From positions 1 to 10,924 of the forward strand of contig JALOQG010000052.1 in assembly GCA_025453505.1 (NCBI GenBank): a stretch of DNA of 10,924 nucleotides, written 5' to 3'. Position 1 is the stretch's first letter. Each line of letters opens with the position of its first letter. The translations under genes were made by a program, and so were the position numbers. The notes under the pieces were generated by a model. It was not told the DNA's origin. It saw nothing but the letters and a program-made list of their open reading frames with translations, and ran no database searches. The stretch comes from Myxococcota bacterium. GTDB taxonomy: Bacteria > Myxococcota_A > UBA9160 > PR03. Positions 1 to 7,079 of this stretch are shown here, in pieces.

Positions 1-481
1 CCGTGACCGCGAGCACCTCGGGCGGCAGGTTCTTGAGCGCCAGCAGCTCTTCGACGCGCGATCGCACCGCGCGCATCACCGCCTCGATCTCGACCGACCA
101 CGCGGGCTCGCAGTCGGCGGGTGCCGGCCGCACGCGCGACCACGTCGCCGCCTCGCGCTCCTCGTATTCCTCGACCTCGACGCGCGCGAGGCCCTGGACC
201 AGCACCTTCACGCGGCCGTCGGGCAGGCGCATCGAACGCATCACCATCGCGACCGTGCCGGTGCGGTAGAGCTCGAGCGGTCCCGGATCCTCGGTCTCCG
301 GATCGACCTGCGCGGCGAGCAGCACGCAGCGGTTGCCCGCCAGCGCGTCCTCGACGGCCTGGATCGTGCGCTCGCGCGCCAGGAAGAGCGGCAGCGCCAT
401 GTACGGGAACACGACGAACTGGCGCAGCGGGACGACGGGCAGCTCGGACGGGATGTCGACGCGCGGAGTGGAGTCGCTCAT
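1..481 (-). CDS. lon: Lon protease, N-terminal part (cut by window edge)
   Basis: This is the amino-terminal 160 residues of an ATP-dependent Lon-type protease, the cytoplasmic AAA+ enzyme that degrades misfolded and regulatory proteins. The start ATG at 479-481 gives MSDSTPRVDIPSELPVVPLR. The family pattern follows: FVVFPYMALPLFLARER, then QAVEDALAG, then LLAAQVDPETEDPGP, then YRTGTVAMVMRSMRLPDGRV and KVLVQGLARVEVEEY. These are the successive beta strands and helices of the LON substrate-binding domain. The ATPase and Ser-Lys protease domains would lie to the left of base 1, so I cannot confirm that they exist. A stand-alone LON-domain protein of about 200 residues remains possible, but the close match to the start of full-length Lon makes Lon more likely. 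The frame is open to the edge. A weak GAAG ribosome-binding site sits just upstream of the ATG. The gene is divergent from the deaminase at 576. Confidence 0.88.
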   Translation of the reverse strand, partial: MSDSTPRVDIPSELPVVPLRQFVVFPYMALPLFLARERTIQAVEDALAGNRCVLLAAQVDPETEDPGPLELYRTGTVAMVMRSMRLPDGRVKVLVQGLARVEVEEYEEREAATWSRVRPAPADCEPAWSVEIEAVMRAVRSRVEELLALKNLPPEVLAVT

Positions 482-510
482 GGGCTTCGTTTCGACTTCT
501 TCCGGCGGCA

Positions 511-526
511 ACTTGAGCAGGCAAGT
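511..526. promoter_or_regulatory. Short inverted repeat in the lon/deaminase divergent gap
   Basis: ACTTG at 511-515 and CAAGT at 522-526 are perfect inverted arms around a 6-base spacer. They lie about 30 bp upstream of the lon start in the 94-bp gap between the divergent genes. This is a plausible regulator half-site pair or small hairpin. Five-base arms arise easily by chance, and I see no convincing -35/-10 pair beside them. The rest of the gap (482-575) holds nothing else I can support. Confidence 0.2.
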
Positions 527-575
527 GGCGTTCCGGTGGGTGCAAGATGCGGCGACTTCGCTACTGCATCGGCCG

Positions 576-1163
576 ATGCGCTCGCGCCGCCCGCCGCTCG
601 CACTCGCCTCGCTGCCGCTGCCCGGCTGGGTCGGCGCGTGGCTCGCGCGGCACGCTTCCGGACCGGTCCGCGGCGACGCCGCACGCATGGCGATCGCGAT
701 CGGTCTCGCGCGCCAGAACACGCTGCGCGGCAGCGGCGGTCCCTTCGGCGCGGCGATCTTCGAGCGGCGCACGGGACGTCTCGTCGCGGCCGGCGTGAAT
801 CGGGTGACTGCGAGCGGGCAGTCCTTCGCGCACGCCGAGATGCTGGCGATCGCGCTCGCGCAGCGCGCACATGGCGGCTTCGATCTCTCGCGGCCCGCGC
901 ACGAGCTGGTGACGAGCAGCGAGCCGTGCGCGATGTGCTTCGGCGCGATCCCGTGGAGCGGCGTCGCTCGCGTGGTGTGCGGTGCGCGCGCGGCCGACGC
1001 CGAGGCGATCGGCTTCGACGAGGGACCGAAGCCGCGCGGCTGGGTCGCCGCGCTCGAAGCGCGCGGGATCGAGGTCGCGCGCGACGTGTGCCGGAGCGAC
1101 GCGGTCGCCGTCCTGCGCGACTACCGCGACGCAGGCCATCCGATCTACAACGCGGGCGACTGA
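576..1163 (+). CDS. Zinc nucleoside/guanine deaminase-like protein (CDA superfamily)
   Basis: This is a cytidine/deoxycytidylate deaminase-fold enzyme of 195 residues, probably hydrolytically deaminating a nucleobase or nucleoside in the cytoplasm. The zinc site is complete: HAE at residues 86-88 (His ligand and proton-shuttle Glu) and PCAMC at 117-121 (two Cys ligands). Other family patterns are GGPFGAAIF near residue 54, CFGAIPWSGV after the Cys motif, and IGFDEGPKP then GWVAALEARGIEV towards the C-terminus, ending HPIYNAGD. The layout resembles the guanine deaminase/nucleoside deaminase branch rather than TadA, but the substrate cannot be read from sequence. The start is uncertain. ATG at 576 gives an N-terminal segment LPLPGWVGAWLARH that matches longer homologues. 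ATG at 687 (MAIAIGLARQN) would give the bare domain, and ATG at 480 would overlap lon. None has a clear ribosome-binding site. The stop is only 7 bp from the convergent tesB stop. Confidence 0.85.
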   Translation: MRSRRPPLALASLPLPGWVGAWLARHASGPVRGDAARMAIAIGLARQNTLRGSGGPFGAAIFERRTGRLVAAGVNRVTASGQSFAHAEMLAIALAQRAHGGFDLSRPAHELVTSSEPCAMCFGAIPWSGVARVVCGARAADAEAIGFDEGPKPRGWVAALEARGIEVARDVCRSDAVAVLRDYRDAGHPIYNAGD

Positions 1164-1170
1164 GCGCGCG

Positions 1171-2058
1171 CTACTCGCTGCGGTCCTGCGCCCTGCGCAC
1201 CGGCCGCAGCAAGCCTTCCTGCGCGACCGACGCCACCAGCGTGCCGTCGCGCGCGAAGAGCGTGCCGCGTGCGAAGCCGCGCGCGCCCGCGGCGGCCGGG
1301 CTGTCCTGGACGTAGAGCAGCCAATCGTCGACTCGCAGCGGGCGGTGGAACCAGACGGCGTGGTCGATGCTCGCGACCATCACCGGCCCGAGGCGTCCGT
1401 TGCGTCCGTGCGGCAGCACGATGTTGTCGAGCAGCGTCAGGTCCGACAGGTAGGCGAGCAGGCGCTGGTGCAGCGCGGGGTCGTCGGGCAGCGTGCGCGG
1501 CACCCGCATCCAGACCAGCGTCGGCCCTTTCGCCTCGGGGTCACGCGAGCCGCCGAAGAACGTCGGCAGATGCACGTGGCGCACGTCGAGCGGGCGCGGC
1601 AGCGAGACCCAGTGCCGATCCGCCTCGGGGATCACCTCGTAGTGGCGCTTCACCAACTCCGCGCGCGTCGGGATCGACTCGGGATCCGGCGCCGGCGGCA
1701 TCTCCATCTGGTGCTGGTAGCCGGACTCCTCGCGCTGGAACGACACCGACATGTTGAAGATCGCGCGGCCGCGCTGGCGCGCGACGACGTGGCGCGTGAC
1801 GAACGACGCGCCGTCGCGAATGCGATCGACGGTGAATACGACCGGCACCGCGGGATCCCCGGGCCGCAGGAAGTAGCCGTGCAGCGAGTGCGCCGGCAGC
1901 TCCGGCACCGTGCGGCCCGCCGCCACCAGCGACTGCGCCGCCACCTGCCCGCCGAAGATCCGGCCCGGCCGCCCCTGCTCGTTGCGCCCCCGAAAGATGT
2001 CGAGATCGATGTCTTCGAGGTCCAGCAGATCGAGCAGGTCGTCGAGCGGATCGTCCAT
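1171..2058 (-). CDS. tesB: Acyl-CoA thioesterase II (TesB type)
   Basis: This gene encodes a double-hotdog thioesterase that hydrolyses medium- to long-chain acyl-CoA to free acid and CoA in the cytoplasm. At 295 residues it is close to E. coli TesB (about 286). Landmarks in order are LDDLLDLLDLEDIDLDIFRG at the N-terminus, IFGGQVAAQSL near 34-44, HSLHGYFLRPGDP at 57-69, RDGASFVTR, YLSDLTLL around 203-210, ASIDHAVWFHRP at 229-240 and SVAQEGLLRP at 277-286. Aligning from memory to the E. coli catalytic triad Asp204/Thr228/Gln278 puts Asp206, Ser230 and Gln280 here. The spacing is identical, with a conservative Thr-to-Ser change, so the enzyme is expected to be active. The gene starts 9 bp after the stop of the upstream GGDEF-EAL gene and is probably cotranscribed with it. 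A weak GGCAGAG abuts the ATG. A role in fatty-acid or beta-oxidation balance is inference. Confidence 0.93.
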   Translation of the reverse strand: MDDPLDDLLDLLDLEDIDLDIFRGRNEQGRPGRIFGGQVAAQSLVAAGRTVPELPAHSLHGYFLRPGDPAVPVVFTVDRIRDGASFVTRHVVARQRGRAIFNMSVSFQREESGYQHQMEMPPAPDPESIPTRAELVKRHYEVIPEADRHWVSLPRPLDVRHVHLPTFFGGSRDPEAKGPTLVWMRVPRTLPDDPALHQRLLAYLSDLTLLDNIVLPHGRNGRLGPVMVASIDHAVWFHRPLRVDDWLLYVQDSPAAAGARGFARGTLFARDGTLVASVAQEGLLRPVRRAQDRSE

Positions 2059-2067
2059 CTCTGCCGA

Positions 2068-3858
2068 TTAGCAGAGGCCTTCTTCGAGGGCATCCTCCCA
2101 CGGCGCCTCGTCGAGGAACGCCTGGAACTCTTCGCGCGCGACGGGCTTCGCGAACAGGTAGCCCTGCATGTAGCGACAGCCGTGTTCGCGCAGGAACGCG
2201 AGCTGCTCCTGCGTTTCGATGCCTTCCGCCATCACTTCGAGGCGGAGGCCGCGCGCGATGTGGATCAGCCCGGTCGCGATCGTCGCGTCGGTGGGATCGG
2301 TGGTGAGGTTCGCGACGAAGGAGCGGTCGATCTTGAGCCCGTCGGCGGGCAGCCACTTGAGCGCCGTCAGCGCGGCGTAGCCGGTGCCAAAGTCGTCGAT
2401 CACGACGCCGCAGCCGAGACGCCGCAGGGCCTGCAGCGTCGCGAGCGTCGGCCCGCGCTGTTCGAGCACGCTGCTCTCCGTGATCTCGATCTGGAGCCGC
2501 TCGGGCGGCAAGCCGGACTCGCGCAGCGCGCGCGCCACCGAATCCGCGAACTCGGGGTCGACGAGCTGCTTGCTCGACACGTTCACGGCCACGCGCAGCG
2601 GATGTCGCGTGCGCCACGCGGCCGCGTCGACGCAGGCGCGCATCAGCACCCACTTCCCGATCGCGGCGACCATTCCGGTCTCCTCGGCCATCGGCACGAA
2701 TACCGCCGGCGGGATCAGGCCGCGCGCGGGATCGCGCCAGCGCAGCAGCGCCTCGGCGCCGACCAGCTCGCCCGTCGCGACGTCGATCTGCGCCTGGTAG
2801 TGCAATACGAAACGTTCGCGCTCGATCGCCTCGCGCAGTCCGTGTTCGAGATCGAGCCGCTCCGCGACGATCTCGTTCATGCCGTCGGAGTAGTACGAGT
2901 AGCCGCGGCCGTGTTCGGCCTTGGCGTGGTACATCGCCGTGTCGGCGTTGCGGATCAGCACGTCGGCGTCGGCGCCGTCGCGCGGGAAGAGCGCGATGCC
3001 GACGCTCGCGGAGATGCGGTATTCGCGGTCGCCGAGCTGCGCCGGCCTGGAGAGCACGTTCACCAGCTTGCACGCCACGCGCGCCGCATCGTGCTCGCGT
3101 TCGAGATCCGGCAACGCGATCAGGAATTCGTCGCCGCCGAGGCGCGCGACGAGATCCGTCTGCCGCAGCGAGCGCGCCAGCCTTTCGGCCACGACCTTCA
3201 GCAGATCGTCGCCGACGGGATGCCCGAGCGTGTCGTTGATGCTCTTGAAGCGGTCGAGGTCGAGGAAGAGCACGGCCGCGCGCTTCTGGTGACGCGCGGA
3301 GTAGCCGAGCGTGCGACGCAGGTGGTCGAGGAAGGAGCTGCGGTTCGAGAGACCGGTCAGCGAGTCGTGCATCGCGAGGTAGTGCTCGCGCTGCCGCGCC
3401 GAAGCGAGATCCGTGAGGATGCGGTGACGCTCGACGGCGTGGCGCACCGTGCGCACCACCAGCTGGGCGTCGGACACGCCCTTGACCAGGTAGTCCTGTG
3501 CGCCGAAGCGCAGCGCACGCACGGCGAGATCCTCGTCCGCCTGCGACGCCATCGCGATGATCGGCACGGTGGCGGCGGCGATGCGGGCGCGCGCCAGCGC
3601 TTCGAGCCCCTGCCCTTCCTCGAGCGACAGATCGAGGAGCACGGCGTGGAATCGGTCGTCACGGAGCCGCCGCAGCGCGTCCTCGACGCTCCGGGCCTCG
3701 GACACCTCGAAGCGCACTTCGCGCGACGCGCGCAGCAGGCGCCGCAGCGACGCCGCATCCGCCGCATCGTCCTCGACGAGCAGGACGCGGATCGGCGGCA
3801 GGTCGGGCGGGCTGCGCTGCGGGTCGGTCAAGGCGTCTCCAGGATGCGCCCTGGACAT
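2068..3858 (-). CDS. Response regulator with GGDEF and EAL domains (cyclic-di-GMP turnover)
   Basis: This cytoplasmic signalling protein of 596 residues can in principle make and break cyclic-di-GMP. Residues 23-145 are a CheY-like receiver: acidic pair EDD at 29-31, phosphoacceptor Asp76 in AVLLDLS, switch Ser/Thr region IIAMAS near 105, and Lys126 in DYLVKG. A helical linker leads to a GGDEF domain (about 160-325) with MHDSLTGLSNR, FLDLDRFKSINDTLGH and an intact GGDEF at 241-245. RQTD at 232-235 lies five residues before it, the usual position of the inhibitory I-site. The EAL domain (about 335-585) has EALLRW at 369-374, NVSSKQL, EITES, DDFGTGY at 488-494, LKID at 508-511, EGIE and QGYLF. 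No active-site residue is obviously lost, so both activities are plausible. ATG at 3858 was chosen because the receiver begins about 20 residues later. The open frame continues upstream only as an antisense shadow of the next gene. No partner histidine kinase is visible. Confidence 0.95.
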   Translation of the reverse strand: MSRAHPGDALTDPQRSPPDLPPIRVLLVEDDAADAASLRRLLRASREVRFEVSEARSVEDALRRLRDDRFHAVLLDLSLEEGQGLEALARARIAAATVPIIAMASQADEDLAVRALRFGAQDYLVKGVSDAQLVVRTVRHAVERHRILTDLASARQREHYLAMHDSLTGLSNRSSFLDHLRRTLGYSARHQKRAAVLFLDLDRFKSINDTLGHPVGDDLLKVVAERLARSLRQTDLVARLGGDEFLIALPDLEREHDAARVACKLVNVLSRPAQLGDREYRISASVGIALFPRDGADADVLIRNADTAMYHAKAEHGRGYSYYSDGMNEIVAERLDLEHGLREAIERERFVLHYQAQIDVATGELVGAEALLRWRDPARGLIPPAVFVPMAEETGMVAAIGKWVLMRACVDAAAWRTRHPLRVAVNVSSKQLVDPEFADSVARALRESGLPPERLQIEITESSVLEQRGPTLATLQALRRLGCGVVIDDFGTGYAALTALKWLPADGLKIDRSFVANLTTDPTDATIATGLIHIARGLRLEVMAEGIETQEQLAFLREHGCRYMQGYLFAKPVAREEFQAFLDEAPWEDALEEGLC

Positions 3859-3905
3859 ATCGACCGAGCGGGGAGCGGTCTTTCGGTCCGCGTTGCCGGC
3901 GCGCC

Positions 3906-5867
3906 CTACTGGATCGAGCGCATGGCGCCGTCGCGGACTTCCAGCAGGAAGGGCCGCTTGCGCGCGTCGCCGTCGGCGCCGATCGAGGTCACCCCCGAGA
4001 CGCCCGGGTAGAGCTCCGTCGCGACGAGCCCGCTGCGCACGTCCGCGGGCGTCCGGGCCCCGTTGGCCAGCTCGCGTCCGACCAGCGTCGCGGCGTCGAA
4101 ACCCTGTGCCGCAAACGGCGTCGGGGTCGCGCCGAAGGCGGCCTGATAGCGCGCGACGAACTCCTGGATCAGGGACGCGGGATTGCCCGGATCGAAGCCG
4201 GAGCTGAAGAACGCGCCGTCCACCAGCGGTCCCGCGACGCGCAGCAGATCCGGGTGGTGCCAGCCGCTCGGACCGAGCAGCCGCGCGCCCTGGATCTGCG
4301 CGGCCGCGAGCTGCAGTGCGATCAATCCGACCTTGTCGTGCGCGTCGGGAATGAAGAGCGCGTCGAAGTCGAGCGTGGGCGGCGGAGGCGGCGTCTCGGC
4401 GGTGCCGGCCGCGAGGCTCGGCTGATCGACGGGGCCGAGCAGCTGGCGCAGCGGCGCGGCGAACTCCGTCGCGCGCGGCGCATAGCCCGCGACCGCGACG
4501 ACGCGCGCGCCGCGCGCTTCGACCGCCTGCCACAGCAGCGACTCGAACTCGCGGCCGTACTCGTCCTTCGGATACAGGATCGCGAAGCGGTTCAGACCGA
4601 GCTGGTGGACCGCGTGATCCGCGAGCACCTCGACTTCCATGCGCCGCGTGAGACCGAAGCGGATCACCTCGGCGCGATCGCGCGCGACGGATTCGTGCCG
4701 CGTCAGCGAGAGCAGCGGCAGCCCGACCTCCTGCGCAGCCGCGCCCGCCGCTTCGACTTCCTCCTTCGTCAGCGGTCCCACCACCGCCGACACGTCGCCG
4801 CGTTGCCCGAGCTCGCGCACCGCGTCGGCGGCGCGCTGCGGACTGCCGCCGCTGTCGCGCACCAGCACGCGCAGTCCGCTGGTCTCGGCCGGATCGGCCG
4901 GGAACGCGTTGGCCGCGAGCAGCACGCCGCGCAGCACGTCTTCCGAGACGCGCGCGAGGGGACCGGAGAGCGGCAGCACGACGCCGATCGCGCCGTCCGC
5001 CGGAAGCGGGAGCTGCGCGAGTCCGCCGGGATCGAAGCTGCCGAGCGGCGGCGGCGCGCTGCCGTCGGCGAGCCCGCCGCTGCGCGCTTCGAGCGCGGTC
5101 TGCAGGCGTACGAGCTGCTCCGCTTCGCTCGGCTGCAGCGGCAGCTTCTCGGCCTGCGCGAGCGCGCGCGACGCCGTCGCGACGTCGCCGCCGCGCAGCG
5201 AGAGCTCGGCCGCGCGCAGCCACACGCGCGGCGCGGGAATGCGGCGGCCGAGGCGTTCGGCGGTGCGCACCAGCTCGTCCGCGGGCATTGCGGCGAGCGT
5301 CGCGTCGATCTCCTGATCCACCGCGACGACCGCGTCGCCGGGCCGTTCGGTGCCGCGCAAACGCGCGAGCCACTCGAGGCGCGCGGCCGGGTCGTCGCGA
5401 TCGCGCGCGAGATCCGCGAGCAGGCGGTAGGCGTCGCGCCGTTCGGCGTCGCGCAGCAGCGACATCTTGATCTCGCTCGCGAACTCCCACGCGCCGTCCA
5501 CGTCGCCGCGCTTCGCCAGGAGTTTCGCCAGCTCGAGACGGGCGGCGTCGCTGCGATCCTCGCGCGGGTGTTCGCGGATCAGCTCGCGGAGCCGGCGCTC
5601 GGCCTCCTTCGGACGCTTCGCACGCACCTCGAGGCGCGCGATCACGACCGTCGCATCGTCGGCGAGCGACGAGTCCGGATAGCGATCCACGAACGCGGCG
5701 AGGCGCGCACGGCCGAGCGTGTTGTCGCGCCGCGCGACGGCGAGCGCCGATTCGTAGGCGCGCCGCTCGGCGTCGGTCGGACCGAGCATGCGCGGCCGCG
5801 GGAGTGCGCACGCCGCGAGCGACACCGCGACGAGCACGACGATCGCGAGGCGCCCGCGCGCGTTCAA
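3906..5867 (-). CDS. LpoA-like / periplasmic-binding-fold lipoprotein with N-terminal helical repeats
   Basis: This is a predicted outer-membrane lipoprotein of 653 residues, similar in size and layout to E. coli LpoA, the activator of penicillin-binding protein PBP1A. The N-terminus is a lipoprotein signal: Arg, then a hydrophobic stretch AIVVLVAVSLAAC, with lipobox Cys20 followed by Ala (no inner-membrane retention Asp). Residues about 30-260 are Ala/Leu/Arg-rich helical pairs resembling TPRs (for example RYPDSSLADDATVVIARLE). A Gly/Pro-rich hinge follows. From about 293 a Peripla_BP_6-like fold begins: GAIGVVLPLSGPLARV, AVVGPLTKEEVEAAG, GLPLLSLTRHES, FAILYPKDEYGRE, DALFIPDAHDKVGL, QGFDAATLVGREL. 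An ETPPPPP loop at about 491-497 interrupts this domain. The start is TTG at 5865-5867, which overlaps the dnaJ TGA as TTGA and places the signal peptide correctly. A solute-binding role in amino-acid uptake is the main alternative, but no ABC transporter genes are adjacent. Confidence 0.85.
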   Translation of the reverse strand: MNARGRLAIVVLVAVSLAACALPRPRMLGPTDAERRAYESALAVARRDNTLGRARLAAFVDRYPDSSLADDATVVIARLEVRAKRPKEAERRLRELIREHPREDRSDAARLELAKLLAKRGDVDGAWEFASEIKMSLLRDAERRDAYRLLADLARDRDDPAARLEWLARLRGTERPGDAVVAVDQEIDATLAAMPADELVRTAERLGRRIPAPRVWLRAAELSLRGGDVATASRALAQAEKLPLQPSEAEQLVRLQTALEARSGGLADGSAPPPLGSFDPGGLAQLPLPADGAIGVVLPLSGPLARVSEDVLRGVLLAANAFPADPAETSGLRVLVRDSGGSPQRAADAVRELGQRGDVSAVVGPLTKEEVEAAGAAAQEVGLPLLSLTRHESVARDRAEVIRFGLTRRMEVEVLADHAVHQLGLNRFAILYPKDEYGREFESLLWQAVEARGARVVAVAGYAPRATEFAAPLRQLLGPVDQPSLAAGTAETPPPPPTLDFDALFIPDAHDKVGLIALQLAAAQIQGARLLGPSGWHHPDLLRVAGPLVDGAFFSSGFDPGNPASLIQEFVARYQAAFGATPTPFAAQGFDAATLVGRELANGARTPADVRSGLVATELYPGVSGVTSIGADGDARKRPFLLEVRDGAMRSIQ

Positions 5868-6985
5868 CCGAAGAGATCGCGGAGCTTCTCGATGAAGCCC
5901 CGGGTGACGGGAGACACGTCCGTGCCGCTCTCGCTGGCGAAATTCTGGAGCAGCTCGCGCTGGCGCTCGGTCAGCTTGGTCGGCACCTCGACGAAGATTT
6001 GCACGACCTGATCGCCGCGCGCGCGGCCGCCGAGCGGCGGCAATCCCTTGCCGGGCAGATGGAAGGTCTTGCCGGACTGCGTGCCTTCCGGAATCCGGAG
6101 CGGCACCCGGCCCTCGAGCGTCGGGACCTCGATCTCGCCGCCGAGCGCGGCCTGCACGAACGGGATCGGCACCTGGATGTGGATGTCGGTGCCGTCGCGC
6201 GCGAAGAGCGGATGCGGCCGCACCGCGACGTCCACGTAGAGATCGCCGGGCGGGCCTCCCTCGATGCCGGCCTCGCCCTCGCCCGCGAGGCGCAGGCGCG
6301 TGCCGTGCTCGATGCCGGCGGGGATCTTCACGGAGAGCGTCTGTTCGCCCTCGATGCGGCCAGCGCCGCGACATCCCCCGCAGCGCTCCTTCACCACTTC
6401 GCCCGCGCCGCCGCACTGATCGCAGGGGCGGCTGATGCGGAAGAAGCCCTGCTGGAACATCAGCTGCCCGCTGCCGCGGCAACGCGAACAGGTGTCGGGC
6501 CGCGTGCCGGGCTTCGCGCCCGATCCGTTGCAGGTCGCGCACGGCCGCATCTTCGGGATCGTGATCGTCTCTTCGCGCACCGCGAGCAGATCGTGCAGCT
6601 CGACCTCGAGCGTGTAGCGGAGATCCGCGCCGCGCCGGCCGCGCCCGCGCCGCTGGCGCCCGCCGGCCCCGCCGCGCGCGCCGAAGAGATCGCCGAAGAG
6701 ATCGTTGAGTACGTCACCGAACGCACCGAAGTCGCCCATGTCGAAGCCGGGCTGTCCGGTGCCGACGCCCTCGAAGCCGAAGCGCTCGTAGGCGCGGCGC
6801 TTGTCCGGATCGGACAGCACCGCGTACGCCTCCGACGCCTCCTTGAACTTCTCCTCGGCGACCGGATCGTCCGGATTGCGATCCGGGTGGTACTGCAACG
6901 CGAGCGCGCGATAGGCCTTTTTCAAGCCTTCCGCATCGACGCCGCGCTCGACGCCGAGCACCTCGTAGTAGTCGCGTTTCGCCAA
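5864..6985 (-). CDS. dnaJ: Chaperone protein DnaJ (Hsp40)
   Basis: This gene encodes the cytoplasmic co-chaperone that delivers unfolded clients to DnaK and stimulates its ATPase. At 373 residues it has the usual DnaJ length. The J domain (about 3-70) contains RDYYEVLGV and HPD at 33-35. A Gly/Phe-rich part follows (about 71-110), then a basic stretch RQRRGRGRRG. Four zinc-finger repeats are intact: CATCNGSG (149-156), CSRCRGSG (166-173), CDQCGGAG (188-195) and CGGCRGAG (202-209). The C-terminal client-binding domains include GDLYVDVAVRPHPLFARDG and a long GGEIEVPTLEGRV segment. The start is TTG at 6983-6985, giving (M)AKRDYYEVLGV exactly as in the family. No ATG fits, and GGACGG upstream is a weak Shine-Dalgarno. 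Neither dnaK nor grpE is in the window. The gene ends inside the start codon of the downstream lipoprotein gene. Confidence 0.97.
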   Translation of the reverse strand: MAKRDYYEVLGVERGVDAEGLKKAYRALALQYHPDRNPDDPVAEEKFKEASEAYAVLSDPDKRRAYERFGFEGVGTGQPGFDMGDFGAFGDVLNDLFGDLFGARGGAGGRQRRGRGRRGADLRYTLEVELHDLLAVREETITIPKMRPCATCNGSGAKPGTRPDTCSRCRGSGQLMFQQGFFRISRPCDQCGGAGEVVKERCGGCRGAGRIEGEQTLSVKIPAGIEHGTRLRLAGEGEAGIEGGPPGDLYVDVAVRPHPLFARDGTDIHIQVPIPFVQAALGGEIEVPTLEGRVPLRIPEGTQSGKTFHLPGKGLPPLGGRARGDQVVQIFVEVPTKLTERQRELLQNFASESGTDVSPVTRGFIEKLRDLFG

Positions 6986-7005
6986 GGAGTCCGTCCGTCC
7001 CGAGG

Positions 7006-7022
7006 CCCGGGTGAAGCCCGGG
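7006..7022 (-). repeat. GC-rich hairpin in the dnaJ leader
   Basis: CCCGGG at 7006-7011 and CCCGGG at 7017-7022 are inverted copies of each other (the hexamer is self-complementary) around a 5-base loop. Read on the minus strand it is CCCGGG-CTTCA-CCCGGG, about 20 bases upstream of the dnaJ TTG start. It could be an mRNA leader hairpin, or a terminator remnant of the upstream DUF4034-like gene, though no T-run follows it on the minus strand. It shares its CCCGGGCTT core with the hairpin inside the transposase gene at 10715-10730. Confidence 0.45.
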
Positions 7023-7038
7023 GGGAAAAGGCGCGGGA

Positions 7039-7066
7039 AAACTAGGCGCGCGCAAGACAGAAGCAA
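7039..7066 (-). promoter_or_regulatory. dnaJ: Weak candidate promoter for dnaJ
   Basis: On the minus strand TTGCTT (7061-7066) and TAGTTT (7039-7044) are separated by 16 bases. They lie in the 94-bp gap between the upstream gene's stop and dnaJ, about 55 bases before the TTG start. The -35 match to the sigma-70 consensus is only about half. The main argument is its position and the locally low GC of the -10 region in an otherwise extremely GC-rich sequence. I see no heat-shock sigma-32 signature or CIRCE element. Confidence 0.2.
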
Positions 7067-7079
7067 GGCCCCTCTGCGT

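Noticed and set aside
1300..1310. Apparent loss of the TesB catalytic Thr in the segment DSPAAAGARG
   Set aside because: The spacing of the E. coli triad (204/228/278) fits Asp206, Ser230 in ASIDH, and Gln280. The DSPAAAG segment is not the triad position.
982..4011. Plus-strand open frame of about 1009 codons
   Set aside because: It lies antisense to tesB and the GGDEF-EAL gene, is Arg/Ala/His/Asp-rich with no recognisable motif, and is explained by third-position GC bias of the real genes.
2068..5811. Possible fusion of the response regulator to an upstream 650-residue region
   Set aside because: The upstream part is in another frame from the real lipoprotein and is Arg-rich. The receiver domain begins about 20 residues after the ATG at 3858, so the long frame is incidental.
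7000..7036. Rho-independent terminator for the DUF4034-like gene at the CCCGGG hairpin
   Set aside because: On the minus strand the T-run precedes the hairpin instead of following it, so the arrangement is wrong for termination in that direction, and no plus-strand gene ends there.
4254..7045. Long plus-strand frames opposite the lipoprotein gene and dnaJ
   Set aside because: These are low-complexity Arg/Ala/Glu-rich translations mirroring codons of confirmed minus-strand genes, with no ribosome-binding site and no family pattern.
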